Assembly: GCA_016887485.1 (NCBI GenBank) | Contig: CP069394.1 | Coordinates: 620,001-684,000 of the forward strand | DNA from: Chloroflexota bacterium | GTDB lineage: Bacteria > Chloroflexota > Anaerolineae > Anaerolineales > Anaerolineaceae | Length of the DNA stretch: 64,000 nt | Reading direction: 5' to 3' | Shown: one piece after another, positions 1 through 7,503 of the stretch | How positions within the stretch are numbered: the stretch's first letter is position 1 | Layout of the letters: every line of letters starts with the position of its first letter | The notes under the pieces: generated by a model | What the model was told of the DNA's origin: nothing | Database searches by the model: none | Seen by the model: only the letters and a program-made list of their open reading frames with translations | Program-made: the position numbers and the translations under genes

Positions 1-938
1 AAGGAGAGGATGCCGCTGGCGCTGGCATAAGCCTCAGAAGATTTGATCTCGTTGCCGGCGTAGTGTAGCAGGGCGGCAACCTTGCTCAAATCTTCTGCCA
101 GATCCATCCGAACGGATTTTTCCAGGGGATCAATCCGATCCGATGGTGTCTGGAAAGCTTCCAGTTCGGAATAAGTGCGGGCCATGAAGTCCGCTGTGGA
201 GCGGGTCTGCAACAGGCTGGAGGCGAGTAATTGCGCCATTTGACTTTTCTCAGCTTTTTGCAGGTCTTTGAGCGCTTCCAATTGGAGATCAATCCCAGCA
301 CTGGAAACATGGACATATAGGTGGTCGAGTTTTTCCGTATGAGGGATTGGATTGCTCAGGAGAGCATGGATGAACAAGCCCAGACCGGTCTTTGCGGCTG
401 CCAGGTTGTTTTCCTGCATAAATTCGGTGATAAAGCCATCGAAATCGGGATTAAGCGCATAAAGGCAAGTCGCAGGGGTTTGCCAGATTTGGATATTCTT
501 CTCAATACCACGGGTGCCTTGCTTGACCAGGATTTTATTGGCGATTCCCTGCCAGCTGTCATTCGCACTGTATTCCTTGAGCAGGGCGAAGGTCAGCATG
601 CCTGCGGAGAGAGCATCAGTGGGGGCTAGTCCGGTATTCAGAGTTGATTCGAACACCTTGGTAGCCTCAGCTGTCAATTCGTTGGGGATGACCGTTTCCG
701 GGTCCGAAAGAGCAGTGAGAGCCAAACCGAATTTCTCTTTGATCAACGCATTGATCACCGCAGCAGGGGCGAAACCGTCCCGGGTGCCATCAGTGGATTC
801 AAAGATCGGCAGGCTGGTGCCGGTATCCTGAGCCAATTCCCAGATTAGGGGATCCTGCTGGAGGCTCTCCGCAACGATCTTACGGTCAGCGGGAGCAAAA
901 CGCTTTCTAATTAAATCGAGCAATACCTCTATAGCCAT
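1..938 (-). CDS. Uncharacterised protein, 3' end beyond the window
   Basis: An uninterrupted reading frame starts at the ATG at 938 and runs off the left edge, so at least 312 residues are encoded and the C-terminus is missing. It begins MAIEVLLDLIRKRFAPADRK and is rich in leucine, alanine and predicted helix throughout, with no signal peptide, membrane segment or catalytic motif that I recognise. The last part (about residues 220-312) has a helical-repeat, TPR-like feel, but no consensus repeat can be asserted. It lies 35 bases after the small membrane-protein gene in the same direction and has only a weak purine stretch before the ATG, so it is probably the second gene of that operon and under the same sigma-54 promoter. 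The family is not recognised. The gene is real: the frame is long, codon use matches its neighbours, and no longer overlapping frame competes. Confidence 0.8.
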   Translation of the reverse strand, partial: MAIEVLLDLIRKRFAPADRKIVAESLQQDPLIWELAQDTGTSLPIFESTDGTRDGFAPAAVINALIKEKFGLALTALSDPETVIPNELTAEATKVFESTLNTGLAPTDALSAGMLTFALLKEYSANDSWQGIANKILVKQGTRGIEKNIQIWQTPATCLYALNPDFDGFITEFMQENNLAAAKTGLGLFIHALLSNPIPHTEKLDHLYVHVSSAGIDLQLEALKDLQKAEKSQMAQLLASSLLQTRSTADFMARTYSELEAFQTPSDRIDPLEKSVRMDLAEDLSKVAALLHYAGNEIKSSEAYASASGILS

Positions 939-973
939 GATTAAATCCAATTCTCAGGTCAGGGTGGAACAAA

Positions 974-1303
974 TTAGATTGTGATTCCGAGGTTCCTTGA
1001 AATGAAATAAGCTGTGGTGAGAAGAGCGATTCCAAGGAAGACCAGGAAAATCCCAATCCCAGTATTGGATTTGGATAGGTCATGGAGGGCATTAATCAAT
1101 GAAGATGCATTGCCAACCAGACCGGCGATGTTGTCCGTAATACCTTTTTCGGCCAACTTAGTCGTCTGGGTAGCAATGGTTTGGATATCCCGGCCAACAG
1201 CCTGACGGGTCAGGATAAAAATACTAAGCGCTATGCAGATCAGCCCAATAAGGAAAAGGACTGTCGCCATAGTGATTTGGAAATCGAATGCTGATGTAAA
1301 CAT
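974..1303 (-). CDS. Small two-helix membrane protein, sigma-54 target candidate
   Basis: A protein of 109 residues with one hydrophobic helix near the N-terminus (about residues 10-31) and a second near the C-terminus (about 84-104), separated by a polar, probably coiled or amphipathic segment rich in Thr, Ala, Asn and Lys (about 32-82). No catalytic motif is seen. The ATG at 1303 is preferred over the in-frame TTG three bases upstream because an AGGAGG Shine-Dalgarno (1311-1316) sits seven bases before it. A perfect -24/-12 sigma-54 promoter lies at 1342-1357, and the gene follows the gene for a sigma-54 activator. By position it resembles the envelope-stress targets of other sigma-54 systems, but it has no similarity I can name to PspA, PspB or PspC. 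The function is unknown. Confidence 0.8.
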   Translation of the reverse strand: MFTSAFDFQITMATVLFLIGLICIALSIFILTRQAVGRDIQTIATQTTKLAEKGITDNIAGLVGNASSLINALHDLSKSNTGIGIFLVFLGIALLTTAYFISRNLGITI

Positions 1304-1341
1304 CAAAACACCTCCTGAAATGTAGTCTCTGGAGGTGTAGT

Positions 1342-1357
1342 AGCAAGATCTGTGCCA
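1342..1357 (-). promoter_or_regulatory. Sigma-54 (-24/-12) promoter
   Basis: On the minus strand the sequence is TGGCAC, five bases (AGATC), then TTGCT, which matches the conserved -24 GG and -12 GC elements exactly with correct spacing. It lies 11 bases beyond the activator stop codon, and transcription would start about 10-14 bases further on, leaving a short leader that contains the AGGAGG of the small membrane-protein gene. It can serve the genes at 974-1303 and 1-938. Confidence 0.85.
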
Positions 1358-1368
1358 GGTTGTTTTTC

Positions 1369-2541
1369 TTAGGAATTTTCTCCTGCGATCTCGGGAGGGA
1401 GATGCTTGAGATCAATTGCTGGTTCGTCACAGAAGACGATGGCGCGTTCGAGTAGGTGGCGGAGCTCACGGATATTGCCAGGCCAATCGTAGGCTTTGAT
1501 GGCTTCCATGGCGCGGGGGGTGACTTCCTGCACGTTGGTTCCCATAGACATATTGGTCTGGCGCATCAGCAAGCCGACCAATTCAGGAATGTCTTCCGGG
1601 CGTTTGCGCAAGGGGGGAATATCCAGATCTACAACCTTCAGGCGATAATACAGGTCCTCCCGGAATTCGCCGGCTTTGATGGCTTCTTTGAGGTTGCGGT
1701 TAGAAGCGGCGATGATCTGCACGTCCACCCTGATCAGGGTGGTGCCGCCGACCCGGCGGAAGGCACGTTCTTCAATGGCCCGGAGTAGTTTGGCCTGCAT
1801 ATCAATCGGCATGGTTGAGATTTCATCCAGGAAGAGTATGCCTGTGTCAGCGACTTCCATCAGACCGAGTTTTCGCTTGTTGGCAGCGCCGGTAAAGGCG
1901 TTGGCTTCATGGCCGAAGAGCTCGGATTCCATCATGGTGTTGGCAATGGCTGCACTATTTACCGCAATGAAGGGTTTCTGTTGGCGCGGGCCTGCCTGGT
2001 GGACGAAATTCGCCATCACTTCCTTGCCTGTACCGGATTCGCCGGTGATCAGGATCGAGACGGAAGTGTCGGCTGCCCGTTGGGCCAGGTTATAGAGCGC
2101 TTTCATCCGTTGGGACTTGCCCATCACGAAGGAGGAAGTCTGAGCGCTGCGCAGGTGATTCAATTCACGCCGCATGGAGACGATTTCTTCCGCCCGTTTT
2201 ATGGATTGCTTGAGAGTTTTCATGTTGAGCGGCTTGGTTAGGAAATCTACCGCGCCTTTTTTCATGGCATCCACGGCGATGTCAATTTCGCCATAGGCTG
2301 TGATGACAATGAACTTGGGTTGCCAGGCTTCGTGGGCCAGATCGTCCATGAGTTGCAAACCGTTACCATCCGGAAGTTTGATGTCTAATACGCAAATATC
2401 TGCCTGGTTTTGTTCAAGGGCGGCTCTCGCTTCACTGAGAGTGCTGGCTTCCAAAACTTCATATCCATCTTTGCGAAGGCTCTTGGCCATCGCTTCACGG
2501 GCGGTATCGACATCATCAACGACCAAAATGGTTGCACTCAT
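1369..2541 (-). CDS. NtrC-family sigma-54 activator lacking a DNA-binding domain
   Basis: 390 residues: an N-terminal receiver (about 1-120; acidic pocket Asp9/Asp10, phosphoacceptor Asp53 in VLDIKLPDG, Lys103) and a sigma-54 interaction AAA+ domain (about 138-370; Walker A GESGTGKE near 168, Walker B GILFLDE near 234, arginine-finger region FREDLYYRL near 293). The protein stops at residue 390, where the Fis-type helix-turn-helix normally begins, and no frame downstream encodes one. The loop that contacts sigma-54 reads NAFTGA rather than GAFTGA. It starts 8 bases after the kinase gene and is its likely partner. Activators without a DNA-binding domain are known (FlgR of Helicobacter, CtcC/AtoC of Chlamydia) and act from solution. 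Phosphorylated protein would be expected to activate sigma-54 holoenzyme wherever it is bound. Confidence 0.93.
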   Translation of the reverse strand: MSATILVVDDVDTAREAMAKSLRKDGYEVLEASTLSEARAALEQNQADICVLDIKLPDGNGLQLMDDLAHEAWQPKFIVITAYGEIDIAVDAMKKGAVDFLTKPLNMKTLKQSIKRAEEIVSMRRELNHLRSAQTSSFVMGKSQRMKALYNLAQRAADTSVSILITGESGTGKEVMANFVHQAGPRQQKPFIAVNSAAIANTMMESELFGHEANAFTGAANKRKLGLMEVADTGILFLDEISTMPIDMQAKLLRAIEERAFRRVGGTTLIRVDVQIIAASNRNLKEAIKAGEFREDLYYRLKVVDLDIPPLRKRPEDIPELVGLLMRQTNMSMGTNVQEVTPRAMEAIKAYDWPGNIRELRHLLERAIVFCDEPAIDLKHLPPEIAGENS

Positions 2542-2549
2542 ATTTTGTA

Positions 2550-4499
2550 TTAACCCTTCTTTTTAGCTAAGAAGACTTTGAAAATTGTACCACCCGGGAA
2601 GCTCTCAACTTCAATCTTGCCTTTGTGAGCATTGATAATGCGCTGGGTGATGGCCAGGCCCAGACCTGTGCCGTGCTTGGAACCGGTGACAAAGGGCTTG
2701 AACATATGCTCACGGATATCCTCAGGGATGCCGGGGCCGGAATCGGCGACGTTGATCTGGTAAAACGATTGATCCGCTTCACCATCCGGCTCAGTGATCT
2801 TGACGCTCAGGTAACCGCCGTCATCCGCCATCGCGTTCACGGCGTTGCTGATCAGGTTGGTGAAAACCTGTTCAAGCGCACGCTGGTCACCCTCGATGAT
2901 GGGGCGGTCGATCTCGGATTCGAGATAGGAGGCGATGTTTACCCGTATGAAACGGGTCCGCCAGCGATCTAGAAGCTGGCTGATCATTTTTGTCAGGTCA
3001 ACCCCGGACATGCGGTATTCCAGCGGTTTGGAGAAAGCCAACACACTTTCCATCAATTGAATCAGGTTATCGACTTCTTCCTGGATTTTATGAACCCATT
3101 CGATGTTCTCGTCACCTTCTTCGAGGTTGTCCTCGATGACCTGCAGGGCAAGCGTTATGGCGTTGAGGGGGTTGCGGACCTCATGGGCGAAGATCGCAGT
3201 GACCTCTCCCAGGATGGCGCGTTGTTCCAGTTGGCGTTTTTCTGCCTGGTTGGCTTCCGCCTGGCTGACGTCCCGGATTAGAACGATGATTGAGACCAGT
3301 TTGCCATTAGTGATCACCGGTGTGGTCATCACCTGGGCGGGGAAGGCGCGGCCATGACGGTGGTTCAGGGTCAGGTTCGCGGCCAGCAGGGTTGGATAGC
3401 CTTCCTTGGCGGAGTTGAAGGCGGCTCGGAAGGATTCTGAACCGATCAGGATATTATCCACTGGCTGGCGCAAGGCTTCTACGTTCGCGTAGCCAAGCAT
3501 CTCCTCAGCGGCCCGATTGATCTCCGCCACAGTCAGGTCCGGTGTGAGGATCAAGATGCCTTCTTCAAGGTTGGAGATGATTTCGTTCTGGATTTTGACC
3601 ACCTGTTTGATCTTATTGGTCAGCGCCCGGGTATTCAGCAGGGCGATCTGATCTTCCATCAAGCCTGCAGTGAAATCTGCGATCAGGGCGGCCATAGACC
3701 GCAGGTTCTCATTTTGCTGGTTGTTCTTACCAGCGGCGACAAACAAGCCGAATTTGGCGCTTTGTTGACCGAGGGGCACAACAACCAAGAATTGATACCC
3801 TGCGCTGGCGGCAGTCTTTTGCAGCTGACTGACCGCCAGGTCATTTTCCGTCCAGAGCGTGGGCTCCTGTCCAATTGCCAAGTCTTCACTGGTCAGGACA
3901 TTAGGCAGAGTGGCGGCCAGGACGTCATCGCTGGCGACGTATTGCACCAGTTGAGGGGCGGAACTGCTGGCTTTATAAATGCAGACCAGATCCGCGCTTA
4001 GCAGGTCATTGGAGGTCTCCAAGACCTGTGCCAGAGCGGATTTGATATTCTCCTGCAGTCTGGATTGGATCAAGGTGTGGAATTTCTGAACCAGGTCCCG
4101 TTGATCGGCACTCTTTAGGGGCGATTCGAAGGTTAGGCCTTCAGGATGAAAGAGCATCAACACGGCTTCTGTCGATTTCGAGAGTGAAAAGAGCCGGATC
4201 TCAACCGGGATTGATGGCTGGCGTTTGTGTCGCAGCCGGGAAACCTGTCCGTGACCGGTGGTGGGGTGCGTGTCGGTGATGTTGGGCAGGATGGCATGGA
4301 TATCCCTGCCGATGAATTCGCTTTCTTCCAGATTTGTGAGCAGGTAGAAAGCATTATTGGCCGCCAGAATGTGCTTCTGGCCGCGGTCATAGATCACGGC
4401 AGGGTCTGAAATTAAATTTAATAAGGTGAGGATACTTTCGATCCCCTCGGATCGAGAAAATGGGAAATCAGTCAAAAAATCGGATAGATTTTGGCTCAC
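2550..4499 (-). CDS. Soluble PAS/GAF sensor histidine kinase (NtrB/AtoS-like)
   Basis: About 649 residues. In order: a PAS domain (about 15-110), a GAF-like domain (about 135-290), a short coiled linker, a second PAS (about 305-415), HisKA with the H-box AIFAHEVRNPLNAI, and an ATPase domain with N-box NLISNAVNAM, G1 box DSGPGIPED and G2 box GTGLGLAI. No transmembrane helix is seen, so it senses something in the cytoplasm. No ATG exists near the beginning; the GTG at 4499 is chosen because it lies just past the rpoN stop, while a start further upstream would only translate rpoN in another frame. It sits between rpoN and the activator gene, with almost no spacing, so it is the expected phosphodonor. 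The GAF/PAS ligand is unknown. Confidence 0.9.
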   Translation of the reverse strand: MSQNLSDFLTDFPFSRSEGIESILTLLNLISDPAVIYDRGQKHILAANNAFYLLTNLEESEFIGRDIHAILPNITDTHPTTGHGQVSRLRHKRQPSIPVEIRLFSLSKSTEAVLMLFHPEGLTFESPLKSADQRDLVQKFHTLIQSRLQENIKSALAQVLETSNDLLSADLVCIYKASSSAPQLVQYVASDDVLAATLPNVLTSEDLAIGQEPTLWTENDLAVSQLQKTAASAGYQFLVVVPLGQQSAKFGLFVAAGKNNQQNENLRSMAALIADFTAGLMEDQIALLNTRALTNKIKQVVKIQNEIISNLEEGILILTPDLTVAEINRAAEEMLGYANVEALRQPVDNILIGSESFRAAFNSAKEGYPTLLAANLTLNHRHGRAFPAQVMTTPVITNGKLVSIIVLIRDVSQAEANQAEKRQLEQRAILGEVTAIFAHEVRNPLNAITLALQVIEDNLEEGDENIEWVHKIQEEVDNLIQLMESVLAFSKPLEYRMSGVDLTKMISQLLDRWRTRFIRVNIASYLESEIDRPIIEGDQRALEQVFTNLISNAVNAMADDGGYLSVKITEPDGEADQSFYQINVADSGPGIPEDIREHMFKPFVTGSKHGTGLGLAITQRIINAHKGKIEVESFPGGTIFKVFLAKKKG

Positions 4500-4506
4500 A
4501 TCATAC

Positions 4507-5943
4507 TCAGGCGGTTGCGAATTTCTCCAGTTTACGTAGATGGGCGGGCAAAATGCCTTCCATCGACCGATATTTTGCGACTGTGCGGCGGGCAACGTTG
4601 ATCCCGCGTTCTTCCAGCGAGGCGCAAAGTTCGGTGTCGTTCATGGCATGGTTTTCATTTTCAACGATACTGCGTAAGATCGCCCTGACAGCCAGACTGC
4701 GGTCAAAGAAGGTGGCCATGGGGATGATCTTCTTATTGGGGAGCTGCACAGTTTTATTGGCAACAGCCCGAGAGATGGTCGATTCATGGACGCTAAGTGT
4801 GTCGGCAATTTCTGCCCGAGTCAGGGATTGGAGGTGGACATCTCCATGGATTATATATGATTTCTGAATCGCTGCCAATTGTTCCATCAATTGGCGCATG
4901 GTGTTGTTTCGCTGCTGGATGCATTTGATCAGCAAAGTGGCTTTGTCGAGGTCTTTCTTCCATTCTTCCGCCTGCTCGCCGTCCTGCTCCTTGAGTGCTT
5001 TCTTGAAGAGCGGGCTGAGGCGCAGTGTGCCGCGGGAGGGCGTGATGATTTCAATGACCAGGGGGTTGCCCGGCTTATTATTGAGGTAATAGATCATCAC
5101 ATCCGGTTGATGGAAAACTTCGGGTGTGTTGTCATTCGGCTGGCGGAAAGTGCCCCAGTTCGCCCGGGCGGGGAAGGGGTTCAGGTTGTCGCTGATATAA
5201 TGCGACACTAATTTGATCTTTTGGGTGGTTGTCCCCAGTTTCTTCGCCAGATCGCCGTATTGATGCTTGGAGAGCAGGTCAAATTCATCGACAATAGCCC
5301 GGCGGACGAATTCCGGCACCTGGGTGCTCTCAGAGAGGAATTCCACCTGTGCCAGGAGGGCCTCCTGGACGTTCCGAGCGCCAACGCCCAGTGGGTCACA
5401 GCGCATGATCTTCTTGAGGACCACTTCAACCTTTTCGGGGGTGACATGGTGGAAGCGGCAGATTTCTCGAATATCAATGGCAAGGAAGCCGTCCTCATTC
5501 AGATTTGTGAGGATCATGGCTGCTAATGCACGTTCATCTTTTTCCAGTTCCGGCGCCACCTGAGTCAGGACATAGGTTGGCAGGTCAAGGTTTTCCGAGG
5601 AAAATGGCTCTTCTGGGCGGTCGGTGTCAAATGAAGTGCTGGAGGTTCCGTTATAGGAATAAAAGTCATCACGGGGAGAGACGAAGATGATCGTCTCATC
5701 GGGGTCCATTGTTTTGGGCTGACTGCAGACAGGGCAGGGTCCGGTGGCGGGTAATTTCCTGTTGCACATCGGACAGCGCCGTTCGGGAATGGCTTCCAGG
5801 GCAGGATTCTTGGAGAGTTCGACATCAATGGTCTGGAGTAACTCCGCTGATGTCATATAAAGAAGAGTCATTGTTTGGGCAATGTGAGCAGACGTGAGTG
5901 GGCTTTGCGTTTGCAGTTGGCCTTGCGAATGACTGAGTTTCAT
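4507..5943 (-). CDS. rpoN: RNA polymerase sigma-54 factor
   Basis: 478 residues. The N-terminal activator-interacting region is Gln- and Leu-rich (about 1-50), the core-binding region follows, and the C-terminal part holds the helix-turn-helix (ESTISRAVANKTVQLPNKK) and a complete RpoN box, ARRTVAKYR, about 20 residues from the end, which reads the -24 element. Between region I and the core-binding domain is an unusual CPMC-x9-CPVC motif (Cys57, 60, 70, 73) that looks like a small zinc ribbon. The ATG at 5943 is used; an upstream in-frame ATG at 5991 lies inside the promoter and has no ribosome site, while AGGAGA sits just before 5943. First gene of the sigma-54 module, probably autoregulated from a -24/-12 promoter that overlaps a sigma-70 promoter. 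Confidence 0.95.
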   Translation of the reverse strand: MKLSHSQGQLQTQSPLTSAHIAQTMTLLYMTSAELLQTIDVELSKNPALEAIPERRCPMCNRKLPATGPCPVCSQPKTMDPDETIIFVSPRDDFYSYNGTSSTSFDTDRPEEPFSSENLDLPTYVLTQVAPELEKDERALAAMILTNLNEDGFLAIDIREICRFHHVTPEKVEVVLKKIMRCDPLGVGARNVQEALLAQVEFLSESTQVPEFVRRAIVDEFDLLSKHQYGDLAKKLGTTTQKIKLVSHYISDNLNPFPARANWGTFRQPNDNTPEVFHQPDVMIYYLNNKPGNPLVIEIITPSRGTLRLSPLFKKALKEQDGEQAEEWKKDLDKATLLIKCIQQRNNTMRQLMEQLAAIQKSYIIHGDVHLQSLTRAEIADTLSVHESTISRAVANKTVQLPNKKIIPMATFFDRSLAVRAILRSIVENENHAMNDTELCASLEERGINVARRTVAKYRSMEGILPAHLRKLEKFATA

Positions 5944-5962
5944 TTTCCTGTCTCCTGAATGT

Positions 5963-6002
5963 ATTATATACGGACAGGCTATAAGTTGCAAGAACTATGC
6001 CA
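5963..6002 (-). promoter_or_regulatory. Overlapping sigma-70 and sigma-54 promoters of rpoN
   Basis: Reading on the minus strand, TTGCAA (5986-5991), 17 bases, TATAAT (5963-5968) is a close match to a housekeeping promoter. The same TTGCA also forms the -12 element of a sigma-54 site: TGGCAT (5997-6002), five bases (AGTTC), TTGCA (5987-5991). The two polymerases could not bind together, so this suggests low constitutive rpoN expression plus an autoregulated mode. The spacer resembles that of the other -24/-12 site at 1342-1357. Confidence 0.75.
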
Positions 6003-6074
6003 GGAAAATTTGGTTGGTTGAAAGGCAGGTGAAAGTGGTAAAATCCGGCTATCCTAAAACACGAGGTCAACAGA

Positions 6075-7412
6075 ATGACATTAAAGGTAATCGGCGGTGG
6101 GTTAGCCGGATGTGAGGCTGCCTGGCAGGCGGCAGAGCGCGACATTGACGTAGAGCTCTATGAAATGCGACCCGAAAAATCAACGGGCGCTCATCGGACT
6201 GGGGACCTGGGTGAATTGGTGTGTTCCAATTCCCTGGGCTCAAATCTCCTGGGTCGGGCTGCCGGCTTGTTGAAGGCGGAACTACGTTTGCTTGGGTCCA
6301 TGTTGATTTCCTGTGCTGATGCAAGTTCAGTACCAGCGGGAGGCGCTTTGGCCGTAGACCGGCAGCGTTTTTCAGATTTCATTCAAAACAAGATCGAAAA
6401 CCATCCCCGAATCCGCTTGATCCGGCAGGAACTTACAGAGATACCTGAGAGCCCAGCGATGCTGGCCACCGGACCGCTGACCTCGCCCAAGATGTCGGAA
6501 TCCTTGAAGGCCCTCACTGGCGAGGATCAGCTTTATTTCTATGACGCCATTGCCCCAATCGTGCACCGTGAATCCATTGACATGTCGATCGCCTTTCGGG
6601 CGAATAGATATGACCGCGATGAGGATATCGGCGATTATCTAAATTGCCCATTTACCAAAGAAGAATACCTTCGGTTTCGAGAGGCACTGCTAACCGCAGA
6701 GCGGATTGAATTGCGGGGATTTGAATCGGCTATTGAAGGTGGGGTGGACGCCGGAAAGGAAAATTACTTCCAGGGATGCCAACCGGTGGAGGTGATCAGT
6801 GGCCAGGGGGAACGCTCCTTGGCTTTTGGCCCAATGCGTCCGGTGGGATTATTCGACCCGCGCACTCACCAACGACCTTTTGCAGTGGTGCAGCTCCGGC
6901 AAGACAACCTGGCCGGGGACCTTTATAACCTGGTGGGATTTCAAACCAATTTGACCTTCCCGGAACAGCAGCGGGTCTTTCGGATGATTCCCGGGCTGGA
7001 AAATGCTACCTTTGAGCGCTATGGTCAAATGCATCGTAATACGTTCATCGCGGCACCCTTGCTGTTGAACGATCAATATGAATTTAAGAGCCGTCCGGGG
7101 CTGTTCGCTGCCGGTCAATTGGCCGGAGTGGAAGGTTACGCTGGAAATGTCGCCTCCGGTCTGGTCACCGGCATCAATGCGGCGAGATGGATCAAGGGTG
7201 AAGCGCCATTGGAACTGCCGCTGACAACAATGACTGGCGCGTTGCTCCACTATGTAGTTCATGCCGACCTGAAGGACTACCAACCCACCAAGGCGATGTT
7301 TGGTTTATTACCCAAACCCACTGATGGCGTCCTCCGCTCCAAGCGGGATCGGTATGCCTATTACAGTGAAAGGGCCTTAGAAGATCTCGAGGCGTTTTTG
7401 CAATCAGGTTGA
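6075..7412 (+). CDS. trmFO: Folate/FAD-dependent tRNA (uracil-54-C5) methyltransferase
   Basis: 445 residues, the usual length for TrmFO (formerly Gid). It makes ribothymidine at position 54 of the T-loop of tRNA, using methylenetetrahydrofolate as carbon donor and FADH2 as reductant. The N-terminus has the FAD-binding GGGLAGCEAAW, followed by the family signature HRTGDLGELVCSNSLGSN with one conserved cysteine; a second conserved cysteine is in QGCQPVEV (about residue 235), matching the catalytic Cys226 of the Bacillus enzyme. The C-terminal part carries GLFAAGQLAGVEGY and the MTGALLHY stretch typical of the family. The ATG follows GAGG at a suitable distance, and the gene diverges from rpoN. 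Single gene, housekeeping. Confidence 0.96.
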   Translation: MTLKVIGGGLAGCEAAWQAAERDIDVELYEMRPEKSTGAHRTGDLGELVCSNSLGSNLLGRAAGLLKAELRLLGSMLISCADASSVPAGGALAVDRQRFSDFIQNKIENHPRIRLIRQELTEIPESPAMLATGPLTSPKMSESLKALTGEDQLYFYDAIAPIVHRESIDMSIAFRANRYDRDEDIGDYLNCPFTKEEYLRFREALLTAERIELRGFESAIEGGVDAGKENYFQGCQPVEVISGQGERSLAFGPMRPVGLFDPRTHQRPFAVVQLRQDNLAGDLYNLVGFQTNLTFPEQQRVFRMIPGLENATFERYGQMHRNTFIAAPLLLNDQYEFKSRPGLFAAGQLAGVEGYAGNVASGLVTGINAARWIKGEAPLELPLTTMTGALLHYVVHADLKDYQPTKAMFGLLPKPTDGVLRSKRDRYAYYSERALEDLEAFLQSG

Positions 7413-7503
7413 GATCAATCAATCTTGCCAGATAGAGGGCAGAAAATGGGGGATGGCTTATAATATCCTTCACTACACAATTTTAATGAGGATATTCTTT
7501 TAA

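Noticed and set aside
2625-5563. Several plus-strand reading frames of 60-135 residues opposite the kinase and rpoN genes
   Set aside because: They are shadows of well-conserved minus-strand genes, with no ribosome sites or domains.
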